From Lachancea thermotolerans CBS 6340 (lineage: Eukaryota > Ascomycota > Saccharomycetes > Saccharomycetales > Saccharomycetaceae), in NCBI RefSeq assembly GCF_000142805.1, contig NC_013080.1, forward strand, positions 186,001 to 250,000: a stretch of 64,000 bases of DNA, given 5' to 3'. The translations under genes and the position numbers were made by a program. The notes below the pieces were generated by a model. The model was given only the letters and a program-made list of their open reading frames with translations, was not told where the DNA came from and ran no database searches. This document shows, piece by piece, positions 20,308 through 29,728 of the stretch; the stretch's first letter is position 1; each line of letters opens with the position of its first letter.

Positions 20308-21483
20308 ATGCCGTCTGCTAATGAAGGCCTAGGACTTTCGCCATATCATCGCTACTCCCAACATGGCTCTGCTAAGATTTCGTCTGTCTCGAACAGCGAC
20401 ATCCCGAGGCATTCATTTCATCTGAGATGCAGCGCAGAGCGAAACGCGGTAACAGAGCATGACTTTACTTCAGCCAGTGCGGGCAAGTTTAGCGACTGCT
20501 TATTTCACTCCTGTCAGGGTGGTAGTGCTGGGCTGAATGGCGCTGCCTCTTCGTCCTCCCCAAGCTTATCCTCTATTCATAATACTGACAAAGCACCTTA
20601 TAGCTCCTCCAACTCCTTACTAAACCCCGGATCTGCTAGAAGTGGCAACACAGCTCGGAATTCATCTTATGAACCGCCCTACCTCTCTGCTCCGCGCCTC
20701 CGAAACGATCGTAAGCGGCTCGTTCATCAGTTTCTAAATTTTGAAGAAGAAGGACAAAGCAAGCACGATGCTCAGGTGTCACTAGCTTCTCAGCACTCCT
20801 TGATATACGAAAACTCTCGAGGCGAGAGCCTGTCGCAAATTGTATTGAAAGACCTGAAGGAAATACCCACTTGTCAAGATAGCAACTTAGACTTGGTACG
20901 ATCACAGTCTAAAGCCAAATCCACTGCACTTTCGTGTCAGCCAATCATGAGCGAAATCTCTAAGTTTGACAGCTCTCTAAAAGACCTTATACTCTCGATC
21001 TCGAGCAAGGACAACGAAATGTCTCGGAGCTTCAATGACCTAGATGTATTACAGCATAACATACAAGAAACGAGGGCTATAATTCAAAGCATTCAGTCGC
21101 AAGTTAAAGAAAACGACCTTTCCAGATTAAAAGGCTCCTTCGAGGCAGGTAGTGACACATCATTTATAAAACGCTTTTCAGCCGCCATTTCTGCGTACAG
21201 CGACAGCCTTACTTCTTTTGAGGAACGCATTGCCAAATGCAAAGCTGAGTTGGCAGCTCAAAAGGCTACTGTACACAAGCTCGAGACAACGATCAAGCTG
21301 AATGAAATGCTAGAAGACTCGAATACTAACAAGTGTACAATTGATCGAATACGAGAATATAGAGGTATCATCACAGACGCGGTAGGGCTACTCTTCCTCG
21401 CACTCGTCATTATTACCTTAAAAAGATATTTGGCTGGGAGGAACAGCTCTAGCACATACAAGTTGCACGTTCCAGAACACTAG
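20308..21483 (+). CDS. FRT1: Tail-anchored ER protein Frt1/Frt2
   Basis: ER-anchored protein of the Frt1/Frt2 pair, linked in S. cerevisiae to calcineurin and stress growth. 391 aa, shorter than Frt1 (602) or Frt2 (528). The N-terminal ~200 residues are Ser-rich and disordered, starting MPSANEGLGLSPYHRYSQHG. A coiled coil follows at ~215-345 (DSSLKDLILSISSKDNEMSR onward). One hydrophobic segment lies at ~352-370 (AVGLLFLALVIITLKRYL) with a short lumenal tail, the layout of a tail-anchored protein. I do not see a clear PxIxIT calcineurin site. The call depends on the coiled-coil plus tail-anchor layout and on location between MYO2 and SAW1/PRO2. Confidence 0.85.
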   Translation: MPSANEGLGLSPYHRYSQHGSAKISSVSNSDIPRHSFHLRCSAERNAVTEHDFTSASAGKFSDCLFHSCQGGSAGLNGAASSSSPSLSSIHNTDKAPYSSSNSLLNPGSARSGNTARNSSYEPPYLSAPRLRNDRKRLVHQFLNFEEEGQSKHDAQVSLASQHSLIYENSRGESLSQIVLKDLKEIPTCQDSNLDLVRSQSKAKSTALSCQPIMSEISKFDSSLKDLILSISSKDNEMSRSFNDLDVLQHNIQETRAIIQSIQSQVKENDLSRLKGSFEAGSDTSFIKRFSAAISAYSDSLTSFEERIAKCKAELAAQKATVHKLETTIKLNEMLEDSNTNKCTIDRIREYRGIITDAVGLLFLALVIITLKRYLAGRNSSSTYKLHVPEH

Positions 21484-21647
21484 CAAACTCCTGGGGTGTA
21501 TAATCTTAAAGTTTGTCATTCGATTCTTTGTCCGCTCACTGTTCGCTTTACACGATTATTCTCTTCAGTAGCCTTTAATTCAGAAATCAAATATTCTTGG
21601 TTTACCCGAGTACGAGAGCGCGGAGCATCTTAACTCTTACTCCGAAC

Positions 21648-22643
21648 ATGGCACCAAGGTACGTTTTCAAACCATATAGTATATTAGTAGGTCTGATGGA
21701 ATGTTACTAATACAAAGCACTTAAAAGTATTGCTATGGTCCAAGTGCAATCTGGCGTGGTCCTGCCGATCCGGATATTCATTAACAGACAACAAGTTGCA
21801 AAGACCATTCAAGACTGTATGTGAAAAGGGAATTATAAGCGCTCCCAGCCCATAACCTAACTCTTTTCCGCAGCCAGCACATCCTTCGAGACACCGCTAT
21901 TGCCTAACAACTCCATCATTCGGCTGAAGTCTCCCTTAATTAGGGTGTACCTTTCAAATACTGATGCTAGAGACCTTTGCAACGACATTAAAAAAGAAAT
22001 ATTATTGATCATCTATGAACTGACCTCCAAGGATGTCCACGACACGGTCACTGGAAAGCTGAAGATCGGAAACTGTGTTGATATCAAGGAAGCTTTCGGA
22101 AAAACAAGGGCCTTCAGTTTTCTGTACGACTCTGATCCCGACCGCTGTAATCTCACAACTTTAGAGAGAATTGGCAAGCATCAATACAAACTCCATTACG
22201 ATAAAAATTGGGAACTCGACATATTCATCACAGACTTGAGAAAACTTGCTAGAATACGAAGCGTTCTTCTCGCTCGAATGTCGTGGCAAGGCAGCGTTTT
22301 TCCTGGAGCTGCGATTCCTGTTGGCGACCTTTCAGGCACACGGATTCTACGGCGATGCAGAGAAGAAATTATGAGCAAGAAAAGCCCTACTGATGAACCT
22401 AGCATTCTTTTAGAAAGCGATGACGAGGGTGCTCTGCTCGATACTGCTGCCGTTGATTCCTCTACGTCGACGACTACACGTCCTTTGAAGGAAGCAGATC
22501 TTGATGAGGACAAAAAGCCTGCTTTCAAGTTTATACATTCTCCAATGGTTAATCTGGGAAACTGCATTGACATTCACGTCTTGAAAAGGCCAAAGAGAGC
22601 ACGGACCAACCGCTCTCAGGCACATCTCGATGTTGAAACATAG
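21648..22643 (+). CDS. SAW1: Saw1, Rad1-Rad10 recruitment factor, two introns
   Basis: Binds branched DNA and recruits the Rad1-Rad10 nuclease for single-strand annealing repair. Proposed exons: 21648-21658, 21728-21816 and 21874-22643, giving 289 aa (S. cerevisiae 261). Intron 1 (69 bp) starts GTACGT, has TACTAAT at 21705-21711 and ends in AAG, not YAG. Intron 2 (57 bp) has GTATGT, ACCTAAC and CCGCAG. The spliced N-terminus MAPSIAMVQVQSGVVLPIRI followed by FINRQQ aligns residue for residue in register with my recollection of Saw1 (MAPSIA...VLPLRIFVNRKQ). Retaining either intron puts a stop in frame. Alternatively, translation from the ATG at 21735 would avoid intron 1 but lose MAPSIA. The rest (LLPNNSIIRLKSP...) is plainly Saw1. 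S. cerevisiae SAW1 lacks these introns. Confidence 0.88.
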
Positions 22644-22744
22644 ATCGTTAATAATTATAACACAAATTTTTAATCATCAGAGCGCTTGACTGACGTGAAA
22701 ATGACTTAAGTTACCAGTGCCATTAGACGTCTCAAGCTGTAAAG

Positions 22745-24118
22745 ATGAGCTCTACCGCCGAAATCATTGCAAAGAATGCGCGCCTTGGTGGCAACACCTT
22801 GAAAACCATTTCTAACGAAAACCGCTCACGTTTGCTGTACAAAATACACGACGGTTTGAAAGCCAACGCCAAATCCATCAAAGAAGCCAATCAGCTGGAC
22901 TTGCAGAAGGCTAAAGAGGACAGCTTGGCGGACTCTCTTTACAAAAGGCTTGACCTGTTTAAAGGCGATAAGTTCGACACGATGCTTATCGGCATTAAGG
23001 ATGTTGCCGAGCTTGAGGACCCCGTAGGCAAGGTTAGGCTTGCGAGGCAACTTGATGAGAATTTAGATCTGTATCAAGTCACTGCACCAGTTGGAGCACT
23101 GCTGGTCATTTTCGAATCGAGACCTGAGGTAATCGCCAATATTACATCCCTGGCCATCAAGTCAGGCAACGCTGCTATCTTAAAAGGTGGCAAAGAATCC
23201 GTTCATACTTTCAGAGAGATCTCTCGCATTATCAATACAGTCATTTCTGAAAACGAAGAAAGTACTGGTATTCCTGCAAGTGTGATCCAGTTAATCGAAA
23301 CTCGCCAGGACGTTTCCGATCTGTTGCAACAAGATCTTTATATTGACTTGGTCGTCCCTCGTGGCTCTAATGAGCTGGTGAGAAAGATCAAGTCCAGTAC
23401 GAAAATTCCTGTTCTGGGTCACGCAGACGGCATCTGTTCAATCTATTTGGATAGCGAAGCAGACTTGGCAATCTCAAAGCGTATAACCATTGATGCGAAG
23501 ACTTCCTACCCCGCAGGATGTAACGCAGTGGAGACTATTCTTGTAAATCCTGAAATGCCCAAATGGTGGGAAGTTTTAGAGAACCTGTCTAAGGTTGGTG
23601 GGGTTACTCTTCATGTCTCTGCCGATGTGAAAGCCTCTTATCTTGACTTTTTGAAGCAATCTGGGGCTCAGGATGACGACGCTCAAGGCAAAATTGTAGA
23701 TGCCGATGAATCTAAAGACTTTGACAGAGAGTTCTTGTCTCTAGACTGTGCCGTCAAATTTGTTCATTCAACCGAGGATGCTATTGCTCACATTAATCAA
23801 CATTCGTCTAAACATACAGATGCTATCATAACAGAAAACAAGGCTAAGGCTGAACTTTTTATGAAAGGCGTCGATTCATCGGGAGTTTACTGGAATGCTT
23901 CCACAAGGTTTGCGGATGGTTTTAGATACGGTTTTGGAACAGAGGTTGGTATTTCCACAAGTAAAATTCATGCTCGCGGACCTGTTGGACTTGATGGCCT
24001 GGTCAGCTACCAATACCAGCTCAGGGGTAACGGGCAGGTCGCTAGTGACTACATCGGCTCAGGCGGAAAAAAAGCTTTCATACACAAGAATCTTGACATT
24101 TCGAATTTGCGCCTGTAA
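22745..24118 (+). CDS. PRO2: Gamma-glutamyl phosphate reductase
   Basis: NADPH-dependent reductase that makes glutamate-5-semialdehyde, the second step of proline synthesis, in the cytosol. 457 aa (S. cerevisiae 456), a member of the aldehyde dehydrogenase superfamily. It contains VTAPVGALLVIFESRPEVIA and the nucleotide-binding region ILKGGKESVHTF. The catalytic-cysteine segment is SYPAGCNAVETILV with the nucleophile at C259. The conserved C-terminal FGTEVGISTSKIHARGPVGL is also present. Start ATG at 22745. It neighbours LDB19 in S. cerevisiae; here DRS2, MAK16, LTE1 and a regulator lie between, as expected if the two post-WGD copies lost different genes. Confidence 0.98.
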   Translation: MSSTAEIIAKNARLGGNTLKTISNENRSRLLYKIHDGLKANAKSIKEANQLDLQKAKEDSLADSLYKRLDLFKGDKFDTMLIGIKDVAELEDPVGKVRLARQLDENLDLYQVTAPVGALLVIFESRPEVIANITSLAIKSGNAAILKGGKESVHTFREISRIINTVISENEESTGIPASVIQLIETRQDVSDLLQQDLYIDLVVPRGSNELVRKIKSSTKIPVLGHADGICSIYLDSEADLAISKRITIDAKTSYPAGCNAVETILVNPEMPKWWEVLENLSKVGGVTLHVSADVKASYLDFLKQSGAQDDDAQGKIVDADESKDFDREFLSLDCAVKFVHSTEDAIAHINQHSSKHTDAIITENKAKAELFMKGVDSSGVYWNASTRFADGFRYGFGTEVGISTSKIHARGPVGLDGLVSYQYQLRGNGQVASDYIGSGGKKAFIHKNLDISNLRL

Positions 24119-24243
24119 CGTGTTCAACTAGTCGAAGCTGGCACTGAGTTAATCATCGTATATATACACATATAGATTACAAATATAAGAACAGCTTTGA
24201 TGGAAGCTCAATGCAAGTTTCTTTTTCAACGACACATAGGGAC

Positions 24244-27200
24244 TTAACTGTCTCTAAAGGGATTTGCGGAAGCATCTTGTAATTCGCCGTGCACACCTCT
24301 CTTCAGAGTGGTGTCGTACATCCTAATGACTTTATCTTGGCCACTGTCTTCACTTTGAGAGAATGCAAAGCCCCTCTGTTTTTTCATTCTTTGAACTTGT
24401 CTAACCCTGCGGATGGCTTTTTGGAATTGCTCAACCCGCGGCCTATAATCGCCTATGTTGTATTTTTGCATTTCCTGAACCACATGGTAGCTCTCTGGTG
24501 TATAGGTCCTCTTATAGTACTTCCAAGCGAAGTCACGAAGAAGCGCAAAGACGGGCAAAACGATACACATTAGCCAGAAAGTTGCAGACCCATAAACGTG
24601 GGAGACAATACCATAATATTCTGTTGAAACGTTTGCATGTGGGAAAATGCTAGCATAGATGGGGAAAAACACAAGCCAGAATACAAAGGAACCTGGGATT
24701 GCAAAAGCTGTAAACTTTGTCCACTGGTTAGTTATCAAAGCTGCCTTGCCAATGACGATAATGACGCTGCATGTGTATATTGACACACCCCACGTCCAGT
24801 GATCTGCTGTTTCCCCGTGCATATTTAGAACATCGCCGTTTCGGTAAAATAATATGGAGCCAATAAACGTCACAGCGGAGTGGTAAAAACCATTAATAAC
24901 CCATCCCCAAAAGATGGTGACTGAGAAGAACTGGCCTTTTTGTCCTAATTTGTAAAGCTGGGGGTACCGGTCAAGAAGACGGCTGCTAACAAACTGGTCA
25001 AAAACTCCCAAAACAAATGGGGGCAACACCGTGAAAAAGACATTATAGAATGTCATCGTCCAGGATTCCATAATGGACTGACCAGAATATGCGTTTGCGA
25101 AAACGTACCAAAATTGTGTCATATACAGCGCGATGTTTTTGTAAAAGGAGTACAAGATCGCCTGAGAAATTCTTTGATAAGACCATGAGCCATGGACCAA
25201 CAAAAGTTTCTTGAGATATTTGAACTGTGCGATGGCAAAGTCTGCAGACCGGGCTGCTTGCATGCCTTCCATACCGCTAATTCCGACACCAACGTGAGCT
25301 GCCTGGATCATACTAACATCGTTCGCACCATCTCCGATAGCAAGCAGAAGCGATCCTGTCTTTCTCTTGACCATTTTTACAACTAAGGCTTTCTGTAAGG
25401 GCGAAACCCGGCAGCAGATCACAGCTTTGCACAACTTTCCCACCGATAATAGATAGTCTTCAATTTCGCTATCGAGGGCGAAGCCCAAAGATTTCCCATC
25501 TATTACAAGAGCAAGGCTGTTCATGTCCTGTTGGGAAACTTGATGCTCGCTGATTGCTTTCAGTTTTTCAACTAGGTTTTTCTTCGTTGCTTCTCTTGTT
25601 TCTTCATTTACGATAAGCAGGTTCATGTCTTCACTTAGTAAGCGACAACTCATTCCAATGTTGACGGCGGTTTCCTGCCGGTCACCAGTCAGTACCCATA
25701 TCTTGATCCCCGCATCTTGGAGAGTATGAATTGTCTCGGGAACGCCATCTTGCAACTTATCCTCAATAGCAGTTGCACCAATTAAATGCAAGTCGCGTTC
25801 AATCAGTTCAGCAGCATCGTCTAATTTTTGGGTTCTATTGTCCAATGTTGTTGATGCTTCATCGTATATGGCTTTCCATTCTGAGTATTCGGACTCTGGT
25901 ATGGTCCTAGTTGCAAGACACAAGGTTCTCAGTCCTTCAGCCGCGTAATCCTCCAAATGACGTAATGTTGCCTCGACATAAGGGTTTCCTGATTCACTCA
26001 ATCTTTCTAAAATAACAGTGTCAGCGCCTTTGCAAAATAATTTTATCTGCCCATCTGGCATCCTGAAAATGCCGCTCATCCTCTTTCTAGTTGAATTGAA
26101 TTCGCAGATATTTAGTAACTGGTATTCCTGTTCTTGGCCTGATCCTTCCAGCACAATTGCAACAGTGTTTGGTTTACGAACAATAAACTTGTAACCTAAA
26201 CTCGCAGCCCCTTCGACCAACGCGCCTTCGTCAGGGGACGCAGCTTGGTACTTTATTGAACCGTCTTCTTGGAATTCAGGGATAACAGTATGGCATGTAG
26301 CCAAAAGAGTAAGGAAATCATTGATTACCCCGGACTCTGGATCACTGTGTTCACCAAGCTTTTCTTGCATTTCTTCAAACTTTCTGTAGCCAACTTCAAT
26401 CCCATCCTCCATCGTGGGGGTTTTATCCTCAGGAATTGTTTCAATGTAGCATTTGCCAGCGATTGAGCAAGATTTAAACTCCATAACATTCCTTGTTAAA
26501 GTTCCGGTCTTATCACTGAAAATGTATTCTATCTGACCCAGTTCTTCTACCAGAGAAGAGGTGCGGACTACTGTGGGGCTGTCTGTCGCCTCATCATAAA
26601 GATCCAGGTCTGATGCTATCATGTAAGCCTGATAATATTTGATCATCTCGACTGTCACAAACAGAGAAATTGGAACTAGATTTGAAAAAAGAATCCAGTA
26701 CGTTAGTATATCTTTGAAAAAGAGACCAGCTTTGTTTGTTCCTTGGAGGTAAAGATATCCTAGGTGCTTTGCATCGCTGGTAACTTTTATGACGTTACCA
26801 ATTGAAGAAATCAGAGCCAGAACGATAAGCACACCAAATAGGGCTACAATTTGCATGTTGATCACACGCTCAACGGCCGTTCTTTTGATTGGTGTTGCAG
26901 TAGCATTGCGCATCAGTTTAGTTTCATGACCAGTAAATACAACAAGACCATAGACCCATGCGGTGTTTCTTAATGTAGCGCCTCTCAAAACCATCTGTTC
27001 TGGAGTCAAAGCAATATTTTTCCCGTTTAATGTCATTGTTCCTTCATAGGTATATAAACTCGAGTTGGGATGCTCTGATAAAACTTTGCCCCTCATTCGC
27101 GCAAGCTCAGCAGTATCAATGATCTTGGAAGTTTCAACTTTGGCTTGTTTAATCTTGAGGTTCGTCTCGCCATCTAAATTAGCAGTTTCAATATAACAAA

Positions 27201-28179
27201 GGCCCTCTGGTTCAGACGAAGATATGACAATCATATCTGCAGGAACAGGCTCTTCTGATTTAACCTTGATAATGTCTCCAACGGAGATGTTGACCCACTT
27301 GTTTAATGAAAAGTCCTGAAGTTGGTCAGAGAATATTTCGGCTCGTGAGTCGTTCAGCTCATTGTCAGACTTTGCCCTTTTGAGGTCTTCCACGATTTCT
27401 TTCACAGCAGAAACAATAAGCACTATAAGCAGAGTGCCGATGGTTGTGTAGCGGTTTGTTGGCGTGACATTAGGAACTTGCTGGATTGCAGAGGTAAACA
27501 AGAAAAATAGGTTAGCATACTTTGAAAATTCTTGAAATAAAAATTTTGGAAGAAAAGTTGCAAGGTTGTACTTGGTTGTCGAAATATGATTATCTCCATA
27601 ACTGCGGGCTCTGTTAGCTTCCCTATCATTGATGAATATCTGGCGGGGAGAGCTTTTGTCTTCATCAGAAAGTTCATTTCGACGAAGGATGAAACGTCTG
27701 AAAAGAACTTTTATGTCAAATTTGTTTCTTGATCTCGCATACCTGTCTTCCGCCCCCAGATCGTCATAACTATGCATTTCGAAACCTTGATAATTGTTCC
27801 TATTTTTGTTGCCTATAAGCCCAAAATTGAATTTGCGAAACACATTGCGCAACCCTGATCTTTTTTTTGGGGCTCTGTGGATTCCTTGACTATGATCATT
27901 TAACCCTTCTTCACCTAAAAATGGGTTCTGTATGATGTCGTTCTCAATGTTGTCTTCATGTGGCAGGTTCGCTGAATGCCGGTCAAGATCAATAGTTTCT
28001 TCGGGTATTGTTCCACGGCGAATGTCTTCCAGAAGGTCATAGTCAGAGTCTACCACTTGGGCCTGTTGGAATGGGTTTCCGGCGCTTGAGTCTGTACGAG
28101 GAGCGCTGGTGAATTCATCATCCAAAAAATCAATATCAAACAGAGTGTCTTCATTTGACTTACGGTTCTGGTGGTTCAT
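24244..28179 (-). CDS. DRS2: P4-ATPase aminophospholipid flippase Drs2
   Basis: Trans-Golgi flippase that moves phosphatidylserine and phosphatidylethanolamine to the cytosolic leaflet, with Cdc50, and promotes vesicle budding. 1311 aa (S. cerevisiae 1355). The start is the ATG at 28179; the longer frame to 28215 begins at GTG and is not a start. The phosphorylation motif is FSDKTGTLTRN with D556. TM4 carries PISL, the P4 replacement for the cation-site proline motif. The hinge is GDGANDVSMIQAAHVG. Ten membrane spans fit the profile. The tail has the basic autoregulatory segment (FQKAIRRVRQVQRMKKQRG) and ends in NPFRDS, an NPFxD signal read by Sla1. N-terminal NPF repeats are also present. 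Convergent with PRO2, 125 bp between stops. Confidence 0.98.
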   Translation of the reverse strand: MNHQNRKSNEDTLFDIDFLDDEFTSAPRTDSSAGNPFQQAQVVDSDYDLLEDIRRGTIPEETIDLDRHSANLPHEDNIENDIIQNPFLGEEGLNDHSQGIHRAPKKRSGLRNVFRKFNFGLIGNKNRNNYQGFEMHSYDDLGAEDRYARSRNKFDIKVLFRRFILRRNELSDEDKSSPRQIFINDREANRARSYGDNHISTTKYNLATFLPKFLFQEFSKYANLFFLFTSAIQQVPNVTPTNRYTTIGTLLIVLIVSAVKEIVEDLKRAKSDNELNDSRAEIFSDQLQDFSLNKWVNISVGDIIKVKSEEPVPADMIVISSSEPEGLCYIETANLDGETNLKIKQAKVETSKIIDTAELARMRGKVLSEHPNSSLYTYEGTMTLNGKNIALTPEQMVLRGATLRNTAWVYGLVVFTGHETKLMRNATATPIKRTAVERVINMQIVALFGVLIVLALISSIGNVIKVTSDAKHLGYLYLQGTNKAGLFFKDILTYWILFSNLVPISLFVTVEMIKYYQAYMIASDLDLYDEATDSPTVVRTSSLVEELGQIEYIFSDKTGTLTRNVMEFKSCSIAGKCYIETIPEDKTPTMEDGIEVGYRKFEEMQEKLGEHSDPESGVINDFLTLLATCHTVIPEFQEDGSIKYQAASPDEGALVEGAASLGYKFIVRKPNTVAIVLEGSGQEQEYQLLNICEFNSTRKRMSGIFRMPDGQIKLFCKGADTVILERLSESGNPYVEATLRHLEDYAAEGLRTLCLATRTIPESEYSEWKAIYDEASTTLDNRTQKLDDAAELIERDLHLIGATAIEDKLQDGVPETIHTLQDAGIKIWVLTGDRQETAVNIGMSCRLLSEDMNLLIVNEETREATKKNLVEKLKAISEHQVSQQDMNSLALVIDGKSLGFALDSEIEDYLLSVGKLCKAVICCRVSPLQKALVVKMVKRKTGSLLLAIGDGANDVSMIQAAHVGVGISGMEGMQAARSADFAIAQFKYLKKLLLVHGSWSYQRISQAILYSFYKNIALYMTQFWYVFANAYSGQSIMESWTMTFYNVFFTVLPPFVLGVFDQFVSSRLLDRYPQLYKLGQKGQFFSVTIFWGWVINGFYHSAVTFIGSILFYRNGDVLNMHGETADHWTWGVSIYTCSVIIVIGKAALITNQWTKFTAFAIPGSFVFWLVFFPIYASIFPHANVSTEYYGIVSHVYGSATFWLMCIVLPVFALLRDFAWKYYKRTYTPESYHVVQEMQKYNIGDYRPRVEQFQKAIRRVRQVQRMKKQRGFAFSQSEDSGQDKVIRMYDTTLKRGVHGELQDASANPFRDS

Positions 28180-28420
28180 AATACACAAGCCTGGTGACAC
28201 CAGCTGCGAAGTCACTCAATTAGCTGTTCTGCTGCTTTCCACATGTTGAAGCTTAAATAGTATTTCGCCTTTATTATTTAATAATTTCGTAATACCGCCG
28301 TACGAGTACTAGGGCAAAAATAGTGAATATCTTGTGCATCGCCCTCGGGTGACAGGAGATCTGAGGGTTTGAGTCAAATAAATGCTAGGATAGTTTACAG
28401 TGATTTTTATACAGGACACA

Positions 28421-29329
28421 TCAATGGGCCAATTCGCGGTGTGCCGGCTGGGTCTCTTCCTCATATTCGATTTCAACTCTTGGACGTTTCTTCCTGGCAG
28501 CTGAAGTTCCCTTCTTTCCTTTTCCAGATGTAAATCCGCTTTCTGGCTCATCCTCGCTGCTATCGCTCATTTCGTCTTCTTCGAAGGAATCGGAGTCGGA
28601 AGCCTCGGGGTCATCGAGCCATCTCTCTATGTCCTCCACGTCCACCAGCTCTTCGTCTCCGTCATCCTCGACGTATTCAATCTCTGCGTCACTTTCGTCC
28701 TCTTCTTCATCATCGTACTCCTCCTCATCATCTTCCTGCTCGTCCTCCACATGGCCAAGAACTTTCCTCCAAATCTTTTCATCCACGTTCAAGGGCTTGT
28801 CACCATAAGCGCCACTCTTGAGTCTGTCAAGCAATTCCTTTTCAATGGCCTTCTCAATTTTGGCGGCAGCCAATGCTTTACGCTCACGGTTTTCATCTCT
28901 TCTCTTGACCTTAGGAGCAATACCCACGTAGTGTCGCTCTTCTTCCCTCAGTTCCATACGCCTCTCCGTAACTGCCACTTGTGTGAGTCTCGTTAGCCTC
29001 TGCTTACACTTGTGAATTAGGAATTTGTTCCAGTAAAGTAAGTGGTCATCAACTTGTTTCAGAGCCTTCGCATAGTTCTTAGAAAGCCTTATTCTTTCCC
29101 ACATTTTTGCTGGAGTGTGTGCTCTTTCCGCGGTCTTCATGTAAAGGTACAGTCTTCCATCCACATTTTTCACAGTGGCATACTTGGCGTTTGCCAACGG
29201 ACATGACTGTCTGTTACACAGCCCAGTTACGTTGTACTCATTTCTGCAGAAATTCTGACCTTTATCTGTCTTCAGTTTGTAAGCGCAGAAGTGCTGATTT
29301 ATGACTTGCCAAATGATTTCATCCGACAT
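28421..29329 (-). CDS. MAK16: 60S ribosome biogenesis factor Mak16
   Basis: Essential nucleolar factor for early 66S pre-ribosomes, acting with Rpf1, Nsa1 and Rrp1. 302 aa (S. cerevisiae 306). It starts [20 protein letters not shown]. The Cys cluster that binds the Fe-S/Zn site follows ([20 protein letters not shown]), then the conserved [11 protein letters not shown] and [20 protein letters not shown] ~65-residue Asp/Glu-rich stretch precedes a basic tail ([16 protein letters not shown]), a likely nuclear signal. Its promoter carries two tandem PAC boxes and an RRPE (separate entry), the usual ribosome-biogenesis control pair. DRS2-MAK16-LTE1 order equals S. cerevisiae chromosome I. Confidence 0.98.
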   Translation of the reverse strand: MSDEIIWQVINQHFCAYKLKTDKGQNFCRNEYNVTGLCNRQSCPLANAKYATVKNVDGRLYLYMKTAERAHTPAKMWERIRLSKNYAKALKQVDDHLLYWNKFLIHKCKQRLTRLTQVAVTERRMELREEERHYVGIAPKVKRRDENRERKALAAAKIEKAIEKELLDRLKSGAYGDKPLNVDEKIWRKVLGHVEDEQEDDEEEYDDEEEDESDAEIEYVEDDGDEELVDVEDIERWLDDPEASDSDSFEEDEMSDSSEDEPESGFTSGKGKKGTSAARKKRPRVEIEYEEETQPAHRELAH

Positions 29330-29415
29330 TATTGAATAGATATCAGAAGTTCGTCCTTTTGGCGTATCTAGTCAATGTTTATTGCGATACTTCTTGTGAT
29401 AACTATACACTTCAA

Positions 29416-29461
29416 GCTCATCGCGCTCATCGCATCTCAAATTTTTTTTACAAATTTTTCA
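29416..29461 (-). promoter_or_regulatory. Two tandem PAC boxes plus RRPE upstream of MAK16
   Basis: On the minus strand, GCGATGAGC occurs twice back to back (29425-29433 and 29416-29424). TGAAAAATTT lies at 29452-29461, upstream of both. PAC is bound by Dot6/Tod6 and RRPE by Stb3; together they mark ribosome-biogenesis genes. The cluster is ~90-130 bp before the MAK16 ATG. Exact repetition of the PAC core is unusual. Confidence 0.8.
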
Positions 29462-29728
29462 GACTTGAAAATGGAAGGAAAAGAAAATGCTGCCATAATA
29501 CAAGATGCGCTAAGGCATCGCGAAGTTGCAGATTAGAAGAATTAACAGGGAAACAAATTACAACGAAGGTAATATATTACAGAGTTGGGGTTACGTACTT
29601 GATAAAATGAAATGCATAGATCGATTCAATGAAACTCTTGAATAACATTGAGAATGTCAGAAATCTGTTATGGGGTTGTGCGCTTTGCAAAGCTTTTCAA
29701 ATGAACATGGCAGTAAAGTTCAGCTCCT

